In this document: positions 5,009 through 5,044 of the stretch, piece by piece
How the letters are laid out: the number at the start of each line of letters is the position of its first letter
How positions within the stretch are numbered: position 1 is the stretch's first letter
Position numbers and translations under genes: made by a program
Notes under the pieces: generated by a model
The model's input: the letters and a program-made list of their open reading frames with translations, nothing else
What the model was told of the DNA's origin: nothing
Databases searched by the model: none
Assembly (NCBI GenBank): GCA_025453925.1
Contig: JALOPK010000275.1
Coordinates: forward strand, 1 to 5,044
Origin: Candidatus Eiseniibacteriota bacterium
Lineage (GTDB): Bacteria; JAFGKV01
Direction: 5' to 3'
DNA length: 5,044 bases

Positions 5009-5044
5009 CATTCCGTCTGAGTCCTGGAAACGTTCCGTGCCGCC
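5009..5044. other. Upstream region of vgrG at window edge, nothing identified
   Basis: The remaining bases to the window end carry no coding frame of note on either strand. I could not place a confident promoter for vgrG in the roughly 95 bases available upstream of its start. The promoter may lie beyond the window, or vgrG may be read through from an upstream gene. Confidence 0.4.

Noticed and set aside
2768-5020. 750-codon plus-strand ORF
   Set aside because: It lies opposite vgrG and the start of the DUF4123 gene. The product is Arg/Leu/Val/His-rich without domain motifs, as expected for the antisense of a GC-rich gene, whereas the minus strand gives a clear VgrG.

Overview
The window (about 60-65% G+C) is a type VI secretion (T6SS) cargo cassette, a vgrG island, in a GC-rich Gram-negative bacterium. 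All five genes are on the minus strand, so the cassette reads from high to low coordinates. There are no ribosomal or housekeeping genes to fix the taxon. The VgrG style and the short CACCAAGG-type intergenic repeat at the right end would suit a soil or sediment lineage such as Myxococcota/Deltaproteobacteria or Acidobacteriota, but that is a guess.

Layout in transcription order. (1) 5044-4949: a short upstream region with a tandem-like CACCAAGG repeat and a Shine-Dalgarno next to three consecutive ATG codons. (2) 4948-2849: VgrG, the secreted spike, with a gp27-like base, gp5-like OB fold, beta-needle, proline-rich linker and a conserved-looking C-terminal tail. (3) 2793-2239: a DUF4123 chaperone/adaptor, separated from vgrG by 55 bases that hold a perfect GC-rich inverted repeat. 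(4) 2237-1935: a PAAR tip protein, starting one base after the DUF4123 stop and probably translationally coupled to it. (5) 1934-1665: 270 bases with no convincing gene. (6) 1664-915: a 249-residue protein built of two gap-free, diverged copies of one domain. (7) 897-1: the first 299 codons of a gene cut off by the window edge. It has a proline-rich N-terminus and a domain carrying Cys, His and Asp in the order of a papain-like catalytic triad. This gene is open only because it runs off the window, so it is easily missed when scanning for complete ORFs.

Likely logic (inference): VgrG and PAAR form the puncturing tip, DUF4123 loads a cargo, and the papain-like protein is the best candidate for the delivered toxin. 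The duplicated-domain protein, 17 bases upstream of it, may be a cargo-specific adaptor or accessory factor. An immunity gene, if present, would lie past base 1. No structural T6SS genes are visible, so this is an accessory cassette served by a secretion apparatus encoded elsewhere. The long plus-strand ORFs are antisense shadows of these genes.
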